Assembly (NCBI GenBank): GCA_963971225.1
Contig: OZ020270.1
Location: 16,107,817-16,171,816 of the forward strand
DNA from: Melieria omissa
Taxonomy: Eukaryota > Arthropoda > Insecta > Diptera > Ulidiidae
DNA: 64,000 nt
Direction: 5' to 3'
Shown here: one piece after another, positions 40,418-50,037 of the stretch
How positions within the stretch are numbered: the stretch's first letter is position 1
Layout of the letters: every line of letters starts with the position of its first letter
Position numbers and translations under genes: made by a program
The notes under the pieces: model-generated
What the model was told of the DNA's origin: nothing
What the model saw: only the letters and a program-made list of their open reading frames with translations
Database searches by the model: none

Positions 40418-43322
40418 GGTGAAGACTTTTTAGTATAGAGTTTGTGGAGTTTCGTTTTGGCGTTTTGGGAAGGGGGAGGAACTTTTCGTGTATGCCGGTC
40501 CATGGAGGGTTGGTTTTCCGATGTGGTGGAGGAGGATTTAAGGATAGGGATAAGTTGGATGCTGTTTTTAGTACGGAGGTTAGGGCTGTTTTAATTTTTA
40601 GAGGTTTTTTTCTTTCTTTTTTGATGTATTTTATGTCTGAGTAGACGATGTTGTTGGAGCTTTGTGTGTATTTTATTATGTTATTGGACATGAGAAAGTT
40701 TCGTCTTTCCTCTAAAGTAGGAAGGCCAAGTTCGATTAGAATATATTTGACGGGGCTGGTGTAAAATGCTTGGCTTGCGATGCGGGCAGCTGCGTGGTAG
40801 TGTTTTTCTATTTTAGCTATGTTTTGTTTAGATGTATTACTATATATGATTAGTGCGTAGTCTATTTTGCTTAAGATTGTTGCTTTTAGTATGTGTGTTA
40901 GTGTTTGAGTGTGGCTGCTGCTTTTGAGTCCACCGATGTATCGAAGAAGGTTGACAGATTTTCCTAATTTTGAGGTTAATGTATTTATGTGACTATTCCA
41001 CGTGAGGCGTTTGTTTATTGTTAGTCCTAATAATTTTAGTTGGTTAACGTTATCCAGTGGGTGGTTTAGTATGGTGAAGGAGGGTGTTATGCATTTTCGT
41101 TTTCGGCATACGTGAAGGTGTTTACTTTTGGGTTTGGATATTGAGGCTCCTGAGTATTCGCACCAGTTTTTAATGTCATTGCTTAATTGGTCTAAGTTGT
41201 CTTGTATTTGTTTTGGGTTGTTAATTTTTGTGTAGATGCATAGGTCATCGGCAAAGAAGCAGTGAGATAATTGTTTGTATTTATGTATGATTGTGTTAAC
41301 GTGCTCGAATGCGATTAGGAAAAGAATTGATGATAGTGGGGATCCTTGTGGTATTCCATTTTGTAATTGTTGAAGTGTAGATTTATGCCCCGAATTGTTT
41401 ACAATGAATGTTCTATTGGTAAGGTATGATTTTATGTAGTGATATATATTTTTTCCCACTTTCCATTTGGCTAATTGTTCGAGTATGGAATGGATGCCAA
41501 TTTTGTCAAATGCCTTTTCAAAGTCGATACTGATTAGAGAGCAGTGTGAGCTTTTTGAAAGGTGCCTTGCTAGAAAGAATTCAATGTGTGCTAATGCGTC
41601 GGTACTACTGCAGTTTGATCGGTATGCTGTTTGGTTTTTGCTGATGAATTTATTTTGGAAAATAAACCACGAAATTCTTTTTGCGATGATTTTTTCTAAA
41701 AGTTTACTTAAGCATGATATAAGGGAAATAGGGCGATATGATTCGGGGTCGCACTTATCTTTGTTTGGTTTAGGAAGGCATATTATATTTGATTTTTTCC
41801 AAGAGTGTGGGATTATTCCGGTGGTAAAGATATTATTGTAAAGGTTGAGGAGGCGCGTTTTGAAGGTTATTGGGGTGTTTTTTAAAATTGGGTATGTTAT
41901 TCGGTCTAGTCCTGGACTGTTGTTTTTTGTTTTTGCTAAGGAAAGTTCTAGTTCAAACATTGTGATTTTTTGTTCTATATTCTGTGCAGTTTTGGTTAGT
42001 TTTTTTGGTTTGTATGTGTTTGAAATTATTTTATTTTTATTGTAAATAAATTGTGCTGCGAAGTTGTTGTCTTTTGATATGATAGCTAATTTCTGTGATA
42101 GTATGTTTGCTATTTCACCTGGATCAGTGGTGATGGAGCCGCTGTTGGTGTTTAGAGAGACTATAAGATTAGTAGTTTTTTGGTTGTCTGAGAACGATTT
42201 TATTGTGCGCCAGATTTGTTGGATGGGTGTTCGTGGATTGATTTTCTCGGAAAATTGTTGAAAGGAAGTTCGTTTGGCTTCTTTAACTTTCTTGCGAAAA
42301 CGCGCATTAATTTGCTTGTATTTGAGGATGTTTGTGAGGGATAAGTTTGTTTTGGTCTTTTTCCAAAGAGACTGTTTTTCTTTTTTTAGTCCGTTTAGTT
42401 CTTTATTCCACCAGCATGTGTAGTGTAAGGCTTTTGGAGGTTTGGATTGTGGAATGCTTGCATTGGCTGCACACAAAATTGTTCTTGTGAGAGAAGCAGC
42501 TTCTTTGTTGATGTTGTGTGATATTGGTCTGTGCTCCATGGCGTTCTGTATCTGTGTTTGATATAGGGGCCAGTTTGCATTATCTGTTTTGAATTTTGGA
42601 CAGTAGAGTTTATTTTGATGAGGCTGGTTGAATGTTAATATTATGGGATTGTGATCACTACCATTGAGGTCGTCAACAACATCCCAGTTAATTTTTGACG
42701 ATATGTTTGGGCTACATATTGATATGTCGACTGCTGTGAGTGTGTTGTGTGTTGTGAAGTGAGTGTTTTTTCCATTATTTAGTACAATTAAATTGTTTTT
42801 GTTTATGTATTCTTCGAAAATTTTGCCTCTGCTGTTGGTTTTGTTGGTGCTCCACAGTGAGCTCCATGCGTTGACGTCTCCAAGTATAATGCAATTGTTG
42901 ATGGTTTTGTTTAGATATTTATCTAAATGTTCACTGTGAATTCTTTGGTTGGGAGGGAAGTATACGTTTTGAATTTGTAGATGGTGATTTGTTTTAATGG
43001 TTATGGTGGCTATTTGGAAGTTTTCTATTATGTTGTCGATTTTGTATTTGTGGGGTAGGTTTTTGTTTACTAGAAAACAAACACCTTGTTTTTTGTTTTG
43101 ATGTGTGTTATGAGCGTAGCTTTTGTATTGTTTTGGGCAATAAGGAGAGGTGAGGGACTTAGGTATGTGGGTTTCTTGGAGTGCAATTAGATCGGGTTTG
43201 TATTTTTGGATAAGTATGAGTAAATTATCGTAGTTGTGCCAGTAACCATTTATATTCCACTGTAGTATTTTCATTGTGCATATAAGGTGTGTTGTGTGTT
43301 TAATACTTTGGTTTTTTTGCAC
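40335..43322 (-). CDS. I-like LINE ORF2: endonuclease and RT
   Basis: A 995-codon frame. Endonuclease at residues 17-240 (MKILQWNINGYW, LIALQETHIP, CIILGDVNAWSSLW, LNGSDHNPIILTF). RT at about 450-740: NNSPGLDRITYPIL, YRPISLISCLSKLLEK, TAYRSNCSSTDALAH, LISIDFEKAFDK, NGIPQGSPLSSILF and the catalytic CFFADDLCIY. The frame stops just into RNase H because of a one-base shift. The coding strand is strongly A-rich, so the plus strand appears G/T-rich. Confidence 0.92.
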   Translation of the reverse strand: MQKNQSIKHTTHLICTMKILQWNINGYWHNYDNLLILIQKYKPDLIALQETHIPKSLTSPYCPKQYKSYAHNTHQNKKQGVCFLVNKNLPHKYKIDNIIENFQIATITIKTNHHLQIQNVYFPPNQRIHSEHLDKYLNKTINNCIILGDVNAWSSLWSTNKTNSRGKIFEEYINKNNLIVLNNGKNTHFTTHNTLTAVDISICSPNISSKINWDVVDDLNGSDHNPIILTFNQPHQNKLYCPKFKTDNANWPLYQTQIQNAMEHRPISHNINKEAASLTRTILCAANASIPQSKPPKALHYTCWWNKELNGLKKEKQSLWKKTKTNLSLTNILKYKQINARFRKKVKEAKRTSFQQFSEKINPRTPIQQIWRTIKSFSDNQKTTNLIVSLNTNSGSITTDPGEIANILSQKLAIISKDNNFAAQFIYNKNKIISNTYKPKKLTKTAQNIEQKITMFELELSLAKTKNNSPGLDRITYPILKNTPITFKTRLLNLYNNIFTTGIIPHSWKKSNIICLPKPNKDKCDPESYRPISLISCLSKLLEKIIAKRISWFIFQNKFISKNQTAYRSNCSSTDALAHIEFFLARHLSKSSHCSLISIDFEKAFDKIGIHSILEQLAKWKVGKNIYHYIKSYLTNRTFIVNNSGHKSTLQQLQNGIPQGSPLSSILFLIAFEHVNTIIHKYKQLSHCFFADDLCIYTKINNPKQIQDNLDQLSNDIKNWCEYSGASISKPKSKHLHVCRKRKCITPSFTILNHPLDNVNQLKLLGLTINKRLTWNSHINTLTSKLGKSVNLLRYIGGLKSSSHTQTLTHILKATILSKIDYALIIYSNTSKQNIAKIEKHYHAAARIASQAFYTSPVKYILIELGLPTLEERRNFLMSNNIIKYTQSSNNIVYSDIKYIKKERKKPLKIKTALTSVLKTASNLSLSLNPPPPHRKTNPPWTGIHEKFLPLPKTPKRNSTNSILKSLHLEQINSWKEKKWTIWYCDGSKTDTNNF

Positions 43323-44495
43323 TTGGGTTTAAGTAAAGTGGTTGGTTTGTGTCGTTTTTGTTTTTGTTTATATTAGTTTTGTTAGTGTTGTAGATACTGT
43401 TATTATTTATGATAGCTTCTTTTTGACATTCTGGTATGTTTGGATTGTTTGTGTTTTCTGTTTCTGTTGTGTTTTTTGGTGGTTGTGCTGTTTCTGTTGT
43501 TGGAGTAGTTGTTTTTTGGGAGAGTTGATTGCTGTTCGTGTTGTTGCTGATTTGGTTTATTCTGTTTTGGATGTTGTGTGTTGTTCTTTTTTGCTTTATT
43601 TCTTCTATTGTTTCTATTGGTGTGTTGTTGGTGAAAGTGCTGCTTGGAATGTTTTCGTTTACGTATTTTATTGAGTCTGCTATTGATGTGCGGTTGATTG
43701 TTGAATGCTTTATCACTTCTTGCCGTTTTAAGTATTTGGAGCAGTTTTTATTAGTGGAGCTGTGTTGTTGGTAACAATTTGTGCATTTTACTTGTATGCA
43801 TTCTATGTCTTCGTTGTGGGCTGTGAGAGAACAAATATTGCATGTTGGTGGATTGAGACATCTCTTTTTTGTGTGCCCTAGCTTGTGGCAATTTTTGCAC
43901 TGTAATGACTTTGGGATATAGTGATTAACCTTAACGTTGTGGAAGCCAATTTTGATTTCAGATGGAAGAGAGAACGCGTCAAATGAGAGTATGTGAAGTG
44001 GTGTGTTGGTGAGATTTCCATTTATCATTTTTTTTATTTTTTGGACTTCTTTTACATTTTGATCTGATAGACCGTTAGTTATCTCTTGTTCGCTCAAATC
44101 TTTTAGCTCATGGCTGTATATGACGCCTTTTACTGTATTTAGTTTTTCATTGTAGGTGCATGTAATATTGCATATGTTTGATAGTTTTGTTGTTTTTAAT
44201 AGCATGTCTGCTTGGTTTTTGTTTTTGTGAGAATAAGTAGGTTTCCGTCTTTAGTAAATTTTGTAATTAATCTGTTTTTTTCGCTAATAAGGCTATTTAG
44301 TGCTTTTGCAAGAATGAAAATGTTTATTTTATTTATTGGTTCATTCGGATTTGTAGATTTTATTTGCACAAATTTAGGGTTATCATTGTTTTGTTGGATC
44401 GTATTGAGGTATGGAAAGTCTTTTTCAAGTAAGGTTGAGTAATGTTTTTTTTTTCTTGGTGGTGATTGGCCACCACCATCAGGTGGTGTGTTCAT
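43300..44495 (-). pseudogene. I-like LINE ORF1, gag-like with zinc knuckles, one frameshift
   Basis: The start at 44495 (MNTPPDGGGQSPPRKKK) leads to a frame ending at 44196. The rest is in another frame from 44205. It contains three knuckles: CKNCHKLGHTKKRC, then CNICSLTAHNEDIEC, then CTNCYQQHSSTNKNC. An Asn/Thr-rich tail follows. ORF1 proteins of this group bind the element RNA. The end overlaps the ORF2 start by a few bases (43300-43322). Confidence 0.88.
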
Positions 44496-44680
44496 GATAA
44501 TTTCTTTTTGTTCACTAGTAGTGTTTTTTGTTTTTGTGGAATGAGAGAGTTTGAGTTGTTGTGGAATTAGAGAGTTTTTTTTTTCACTTTTGTTTCTACG
44601 CGTTACTGAATTGTAATTTACGGGACTGTAAGCTTGGTACGTGTGTTTCGTTTGCTTGCTAACTTGAGACTATATAACAG

Positions 44681-44905
44681 TTATGTTTTTCTTTATAAGC
44701 CATAGTTTTTACGGAATAAAGTTAACTTCTGTTCTTGCGGCAAACCGAAACCCTGCGTTTTAATTTATCGCAAAGAAGTTCACTGAGGCTCTAACTTAGC
44801 CATCCACAGTTGAGGCGAGGTCCGCCAATAATAGACCAATTTACACTTTCACACACACATGCACTCAGTACCCTACATGGCGAAATAGCAGCTTTTACCC
44901 CTACA
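44681..44905 (+). repeat. 5' LTR of element B, second part
   Basis: Identical by eye to 52426-52650. It includes GGAATAAAG, a probable polyadenylation signal, and ends CCCCTACA. Confidence 0.95.
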
Positions 44906-44922
44906 TGGCGATCCTGCAAAAC
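44906..44922 (+). promoter_or_regulatory. tRNA-Arg-type primer binding site of B
   Basis: TGGCGATCCTGC directly follows the LTR. It is the same primer class as element A. Confidence 0.75.
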
Positions 44923-45030
44923 ACATACCAGATCTTCTGACTGCCAAAATCAGACCAAACCAAAAATCTGACTTCAACGTAGATCTTAACAAAATCCATC
45001 AAGATTAGACAATTTTTCCACCCGAACCAG

Positions 45031-45435
45031 ATGTCCGATCACGAGGAGTTCAACTCCATTTTCGACAAATTGGTCAGCATCACACAACAACATTTGTACG
45101 ACCCCCGAGAAGACAAAGACGAGGAGTACCAACCCACACCGACCGCAACTCAACACGACGCACCACCCTATAAGCCAACTCCACTAACGGCTGGACCAAA
45201 ACCTCTGACAATAGAGGAATACAAGAGACGCCAAGCAAGAAAATACACAACCCCGAAGGAAGAGAACAACCACCAACATAAACCCACCCACTGACCCAAC
45301 AGAAGACCACGCGCAGGAAAGAAGGTACGCCAACGACAGGCACTAGCAGTCCTGCACCGAGAGCTGCAACAAGAACCACGTAAAGAAGGAAAAAGAAAAC
45401 TACTCCAGGAAATCCAAGCGGCAAGACGACACTGA
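45031..45435 (+). pseudogene. Leader ORF 1 of element B (KRRQARK), one frameshift
   Basis: ATG at 45031: MSDHEEFNSIFDKLVS, proline/threonine-rich middle, then PLTIEEYKRRQARKY. It stops at 45294. A second frame up to 45435 continues in kind with GKKVRQRQALAVLHRELQQE and LLQEIQAARRH. A basic protein in the leader before gag is a known trait of mdg1/412/Stalker-type elements. The role is unknown to me. The frame break makes this copy defective. Confidence 0.55.
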
Positions 45436-45658
45436 TGGGAGGACGACACAGCAGGGAGAAATCGTTGTTGCCAACAACAACGCAGCAGCTGCAACAGCAC
45501 CCGTCGACACCAAAAGGAAATACCCACTGTATTTTCTAGGTTTAGTAGTAGGAATATTGGTCATACTAGAACTTAACAGATATTATAAGTCTTATGTTAA
45601 CAAACAAATAAATAAGAATAATAACGATGAGGGACGAAAATACGTCACCAACATCTGA
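45351..45658 (+). CDS. Overlapping leader frame of B with one predicted membrane helix
   Basis: This frame is open without an ATG from just after a TAG near 45348. It overlaps leader ORF 1 in a +1 frame and ends at TGA 45656-45658. It has an Ala-rich segment, then KRKYPLYFLGLVVGILVILEL, a clear hydrophobic helix with a basic flank, then YYKSYVNKQINKNNN. Translation would need a frameshift or a non-ATG start. It could be chance, but the hydrophobic block is striking in Asn/Lys-rich DNA. Confidence 0.3.
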
Positions 45659-45676
45659 ATAAACAAACACAATATA

Positions 45677-46622
45677 CCTTGTGACCGAAAAGTTTCCGGA
45701 AATTTTAAATAAAACGCAAAATTCTTAATCTTCATCAATATTTATTTTATCTCCTTCAAAATATGCTCCATTAGAAGCGATACACATATGCCAACGTTTC
45801 TTCCAATCATCAAAACATTTTTTATAGGCGCTTTCCGGTATGGCTTTGCGTTCCCTCTACGAATTCTGTTTTACGTCTTCTATGGATTCAAAACGCGTTC
45901 CTCTGAGTGGTAATTTGAGTTTGGGAAACAGGAAAAAGTCACACGGTGCAAGATCAGGTGAATACGGTGGCTGTTCGATGGTATTTATTGAATGTTTGGC
46001 CTTAAAATCGTTGATAATGTTGGCTCGGTGCGAGGGAGCATTATCGTCATGAAAAATCCATGAATTATCCTTCCACAATTGAGGCCGTTTACGGCGGATA
46101 TTTTCACGCAAACGTCTTAAAACAGTCAAATAATAGTCTTTACCGACTGTTTGTCCTTCAGGGACGAATTCATGATGCACCACACCACGAATATCGAAGA
46201 AAACAATCAGCATTACCTTGATTTTCGAGCGACTTTGGCGTGGTTTTTTCGGTTTCGGCTCGTCTTTTCCTCTCCATTCCGATGATTGTTGGCTTGTTTG
46301 CATGTCGTACTCGTAGACCCATGTCTCGTCACCAGTTATGATGCGTTCCATGAAAGTTGGATCGGAATTGGCACGATCAAGCACGTCCAAAGAGACCTGT
46401 TCACGGTACTCATTTTGAAGAAAATTCTCAACAAAATCGCAACGCACTACTGAGGTGAACTGGTTTCAACAGCTGCCGTAAACAAACTGTCTGACAGATC
46501 GCGCTCAGTTTTGGCATAGTAATTAAGGACAGTGCTACCAACCTACAGAAACTTAAAATATCGAAAAATATACAGCGCGCGAATTTTAAATGAGAATTTC
46601 CGGAAACTTTTCGGTCACAATG
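45677..46622 (-). mobile_element. mariner in leader of B, TSD TA
   Basis: 946 bp. TIRs of about 28 bp share TTGTGACCGAAAAGTTTCCGG. TA at 45675-45676 and 46623-46624. The transposase lies on the minus strand and lacks its DNA-binding N-terminus, so the element is a deletion derivative. Confidence 0.93.
45733..46447 (-). pseudogene. mariner transposase, N-terminal deletion and one stop
   Basis: The frame keeps the linker (REQVSLDVLDRANSDPTF), ERIITGDETWVYEYD (first D), PQLWKDNSWIFHDDNAPSH (second D) and YSPDLAPCDFFLFPKLK (third D), consistent with DD34D. One in-frame TAG after EDVKQNS (near 45857) precedes the last 35 codons (RKAIPESAYKKCFDDWKKRW). The paired helix-turn-helix domain is missing at the start. 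It is inactive as a full transposase. Confidence 0.9.
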
Positions 46623-46677
46623 TACATATATATTTAAAACTTGATACAGGATAAGTACAAAGGTTTATAGAAACAAG

Positions 46678-46905
46678 ATGAACAGAACTACTAACAAAAA
46701 ACACCAAGAAAGGGTTATTCCACAGTTGAAACAAATACAGTTAAAACAAGAGGAGATAGACGACCAGACAAGACTAAACTTTTTAATAAAACACTGGCAA
46801 CTAATTGGTATGCCCAGAAAACCGACAATAGAGGACGTGCGAAATAACACAACACAGGAAGAAGAATCATACCGCATGTTCAACATGCTCAATATGAGAT
46901 TCTAA
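46678..46905 (+). CDS. Leader ORF 2 of element B, 75 codons
   Basis: ATG at 46678, 35 bp before the gag ATG region. Sequence MNRTTNKKHQERVIPQLK, then IDDQTRLNFLIKHWQLIG, ending MFNMLNMRF. It is charged and helical. I do not recognise it beyond its position among the small leader ORFs of mdg1/412-type elements. Intact here, with an own start and stop. Confidence 0.45.
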   Translation: MNRTTNKKHQERVIPQLKQIQLKQEEIDDQTRLNFLIKHWQLIGMPRKPTIEDVRNNTTQEEESYRMFNMLNMRF

Positions 46906-46939
46906 CTAAGTAAATAGACACATTCGAAGACAAAAGTAA

Positions 46940-47791
46940 ATGGACAGACTTCTAGAACAGCTAGTGAACACACTGAAAAACATCAAGAAAACACCTAACA
47001 GAATATACACCAAAACCATAATCCTACACAAACTTGAAAAAATACAACATATAAAGAGAGAATTTCACGAATTAATAACTGACGAACAGGACGACAAAAG
47101 TGTAATAGGAATAAAAATAACATTCAATAACACCTATGAGACTTTAAACAGAATATTACAAGAACAACTCGAACAAACCCAAGAAGCAGACACAAATATA
47201 GCAAACGAATCCACCCAAACAATGGCAGAATTTAGTATTGAAACGGCAATGAAAGCCATCCCAACTTTCACAGGGAATCAGAGAGAACTAGACACCTTCC
47301 TGAAAATAACGGAACTAGTATACAAAAAACTCAATACCCCGGGTAGAATAGAACTACTTGAATTCGTCTTTTACGCAAAACTCGACGCTACAGTGAGAAC
47401 AGCAATCAGCAGACAAACAGCACCAGAAGACATAGACACACTAAAAGAATTATTAAAGGACAGATACAAGAGCTCCACAACCATACCCCAAATCCAAAAT
47501 CAACTGGCATATTTTATGCAACGAAACATGACAATCAACACATACAAAGACAAAATCCTGAACATGATAGCCGAGCTAAACAAGCTTCAGATCGCACAAG
47601 CCGGCAACAACCCAACAACTGCAGAACAAACCATAATAATGAAACTAAACGAACAATACAGCCTCACAATTTTCAAGAACGGGCTTAACGAATTTTTCAA
47701 ACAGTCAATTTTCGCAGCAATGCCGAAGACTTTCAACCAGGCCGTTGAATTAGCTGTAGCAAAACCGATCGCGAATAATGCTCCTAAATAA
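46940..47791 (+). CDS. gag: gag core of element B
   Basis: 283 codons from ATG 46940. The N-terminal 90 residues are helical and basic. The capsid-like part has IPTFTGNQRELDTFLK, ELLEFVFYAKLDATVRTAI, LKELLKDRYKSSTTIPQIQ and LTIFKNGLNEFFKQSIF. It stops at TAA just where the Asn-rich tail continues in the +1 frame (from 47778), the same layout as element C. It packages the element RNA into particles. Confidence 0.85.
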   Translation: MDRLLEQLVNTLKNIKKTPNRIYTKTIILHKLEKIQHIKREFHELITDEQDDKSVIGIKITFNNTYETLNRILQEQLEQTQEADTNIANESTQTMAEFSIETAMKAIPTFTGNQRELDTFLKITELVYKKLNTPGRIELLEFVFYAKLDATVRTAISRQTAPEDIDTLKELLKDRYKSSTTIPQIQNQLAYFMQRNMTINTYKDKILNMIAELNKLQIAQAGNNPTTAEQTIIMKLNEQYSLTIFKNGLNEFFKQSIFAAMPKTFNQAVELAVAKPIANNAPK

Positions 47792-48284
47792 CCATAACAA
47801 CAACAACAGAAACCGCACGAACTACAACCAACACCGTCCAAATCAAGTAAACAACAACTACAACAGAAACAATAACACCCACCAAGCAAACAACTTGTAC
47901 CACAGCAGATATGACACACAAAACAACAACCGCTACAGCAACAATGACAGAGCAAATACAAATCAGCGCAACTACAACAGCAACTACAATAACCAGCGCA
48001 ACAATCACAACCAAAACAATTACAACAACAACAGATATGTATCAAATAACCAAAACACTCAAAATTATGGCAATACCAACAACAACAACACCAACAACAG
48101 AAATGGATCATATAACCAAAATAATCACAACAACAACCCGCGGCGATACAACAACACAAGACGTATAAACATAGTAGAAACGTCGGGAAACGAGATGGGT
48201 CAGGCGGAAGAGGACAACGAATACGAGGACAATCCCCGATTCAAATACGAACAGAATTCTCCTCCACCACAAGACCACAATTAA
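47778..48284 (+). CDS. gag: gag Asn-rich C-terminal region of element B
   Basis: The frame is +1 to the gag core. It has about 110 residues of Asn/Tyr/Arg repeats (NYNRNNN style), then an acidic end (EEDNEYEDNPRFKYEQ). No zinc knuckle; the basic Asn-rich tail may bind RNA. The pol frame overlaps its end in the -1 frame, as expected for Ty3 elements. Confidence 0.7.
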   Translation: MLLNNHNNNNRNRTNYNQHRPNQVNNNYNRNNNTHQANNLYHSRYDTQNNNRYSNNDRANTNQRNYNSNYNNQRNNHNQNNYNNNRYVSNNQNTQNYGNTNNNNTNNRNGSYNQNNHNNNPRRYNNTRRINIVETSGNEMGQAEEDNEYEDNPRFKYEQNSPPPQDHN

Positions 48285-50035
48285 AAATATTCAAAATATC
48301 GGATAATCTCACAAACTACATACACATAAAATGCTCCAATGCAAACAAAAAACTGACATTTCTAATTGACACAGGCGCAATTTCACTATGCAAAAGAACA
48401 AACATAAGAGACAATGAATCCTACAAGACAGAGGATAGCTGCAAGCTAACTGGAATATCCAAAGGAATTATTCATTCACTGGGCACCATACAACTACAAT
48501 TACTTTTCAATGACGAGAAAATCTCACACCCATTTCACGTAGTGAATCCTGATTTCCCAATAGTTTTTGACGGCATACTAGGCCGAGACTTTCTAGCCAA
48601 ATTTTTCAGCAAAATCGACTACGAAACGTACACTATAAGCCTATTAGTCAACGAAAACGAAATCATCATCCCAATAGAAACCAAACCATTACACATACAC
48701 ACAATAAAAGTACCCCCTAGAACACAATCCATTACCCCAGTAAATTTGAAGTTAAAAGAAGACAGCGTAATTTTTACCCAAGAAATCAAAGAAGGAGTCT
48801 TTATAAGCAACTCCATTGCACCAGCAAAAGGTACAACACGCATCAAAATTCTAAACACCGACGACCATGAAGTAGAACTAAAAGACATCGATTTAAAATT
48901 TGAACCTTTAAGAAATTATGAAATCCTAGCAATTAACAACAAACAACCCCACAGCCAAGACAGACTAAACAAACTAATAAACTCTCTCAATATTCATTGC
49001 ACAGACACCAAAACAAAAGACGAACTGATAGAAATTCTCAAAACATACCAAGACGTTTTACACCTAGAAAACGAAACACTTACAACAAACAATTTCTATA
49101 CCCAAAAGATTTCGACGTCGAACAACACACCAGTATACATAAAGAACTACAGACTACCCCACACACAAACAGAAGAAATCGAAAAGCAGGTTCAACAACT
49201 ATTAAAAGACGACATCATCGAACATTCAGTTAGTCCGTATAATGCACCACTGTTACTTGTACCAAAAAAGGGAAGCCCAAACGAGACAAAATGGCGTTTA
49301 GTCGTCGACTTCCGAAAACTCAATGACAGGATAGTGAATGATAAATTTCCACTTACACGACTAGAAGACGTACTAGACAAACTAGGCAGAGCGAAATGGT
49401 TCTCCACATTAGACATGACCAGCTCATTCCATCAGATCCCACTCGACAAAAATTCAAGACCATTAACAGCATTTTCCACTTCAAACGGACGCTATCAATT
49501 CAAACGACTACCATTTGGACTAAAAATCTCATCAAACAGTTTCCAAAGAATGCTAACCATAGCACTATCAGGATTAGACTCAGAAGAATTCCTTTACATA
49601 GACGAAATAATTGTTTTTGGATGTAGTATACAACACCACACTGACAATTTAATTAAAGTACTAAACAGACTAAAAAGATACAACCTGAAACTCAACGCGA
49701 ATAAATGTTGTTTCCTACGACTAGAAGTTGTATACCTAGGACACCTAATTACACGACATGGCATCAAACCAGACCCAGCCAAATTCGAAACCATTAAGAA
49801 CTACCCTACACCAACGATCGCCAACGACGTCAGAAGATTCACTGCATTCTGCAATTACTACAGAAGATTTATTCCGGATTTCGCGAAAATTACGAAATGT
49901 TTCAATTCACTACAAAAGAAAAACGCCAAATTCGAATGGAGTAAAGAGTGCGAAGACGCTTTCACAAAACTAAAACAATTATTGATAAACCCACCAATTC
50001 TACAATACCCAAATTTTGACAAACCAGTAACCTAG
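48281..50035 (+). pseudogene. pol: pol of element B: protease and RT, catalytic YIDE
   Basis: Protease with LTFLIDTGAISLCKR and FDGILGRDFLAKF. RT with HSVSPYNAPLLLVPKKG, WRLVVDFRKLNDR, STLDMTSSFHQIPL and RLPFGLKISSNSFQR. The catalytic box reads FLYIDEIIVFG instead of YIDD. That Asp coordinates metal in every active RT I know, so this RT should be dead. The frame ends at 50035 next to a 9-bp duplication, before the RNase H Asp. Confidence 0.88.
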
Positions 50036-50037
50036 TA

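Larger units (their letters stand above)
39474..44669 (-). mobile_element. Full-length I-like LINE in LTR of B, TSD ATATAACAGTT
   Basis: 5196 bp on the minus strand, with 11-bp duplications at 39463-39473 and 44670-44680. A (TTTA)n tract at the left end is the 3' tail (AAAT units in element sense). Two ORFs: zinc-knuckle ORF1, then ORF2 with endonuclease, RT and RNase H. RNase H plus CCHC-type ORF1 places it in the I group. The intact second LTR supplies the exact empty site. Confidence 0.95.

Noticed and set aside
43342..43774. Plus-strand Val/Phe/Cys-rich ORFs
   Set aside because: Antisense of the A-rich I-like LINE ORF1 tail.
47587..48159. Minus-strand Cys-rich 190-codon ORF
   Set aside because: Antisense shadow of the Asn-codon-rich gag tail (AAC/AAT reads as GTT/ATT and neighbours); no other support.
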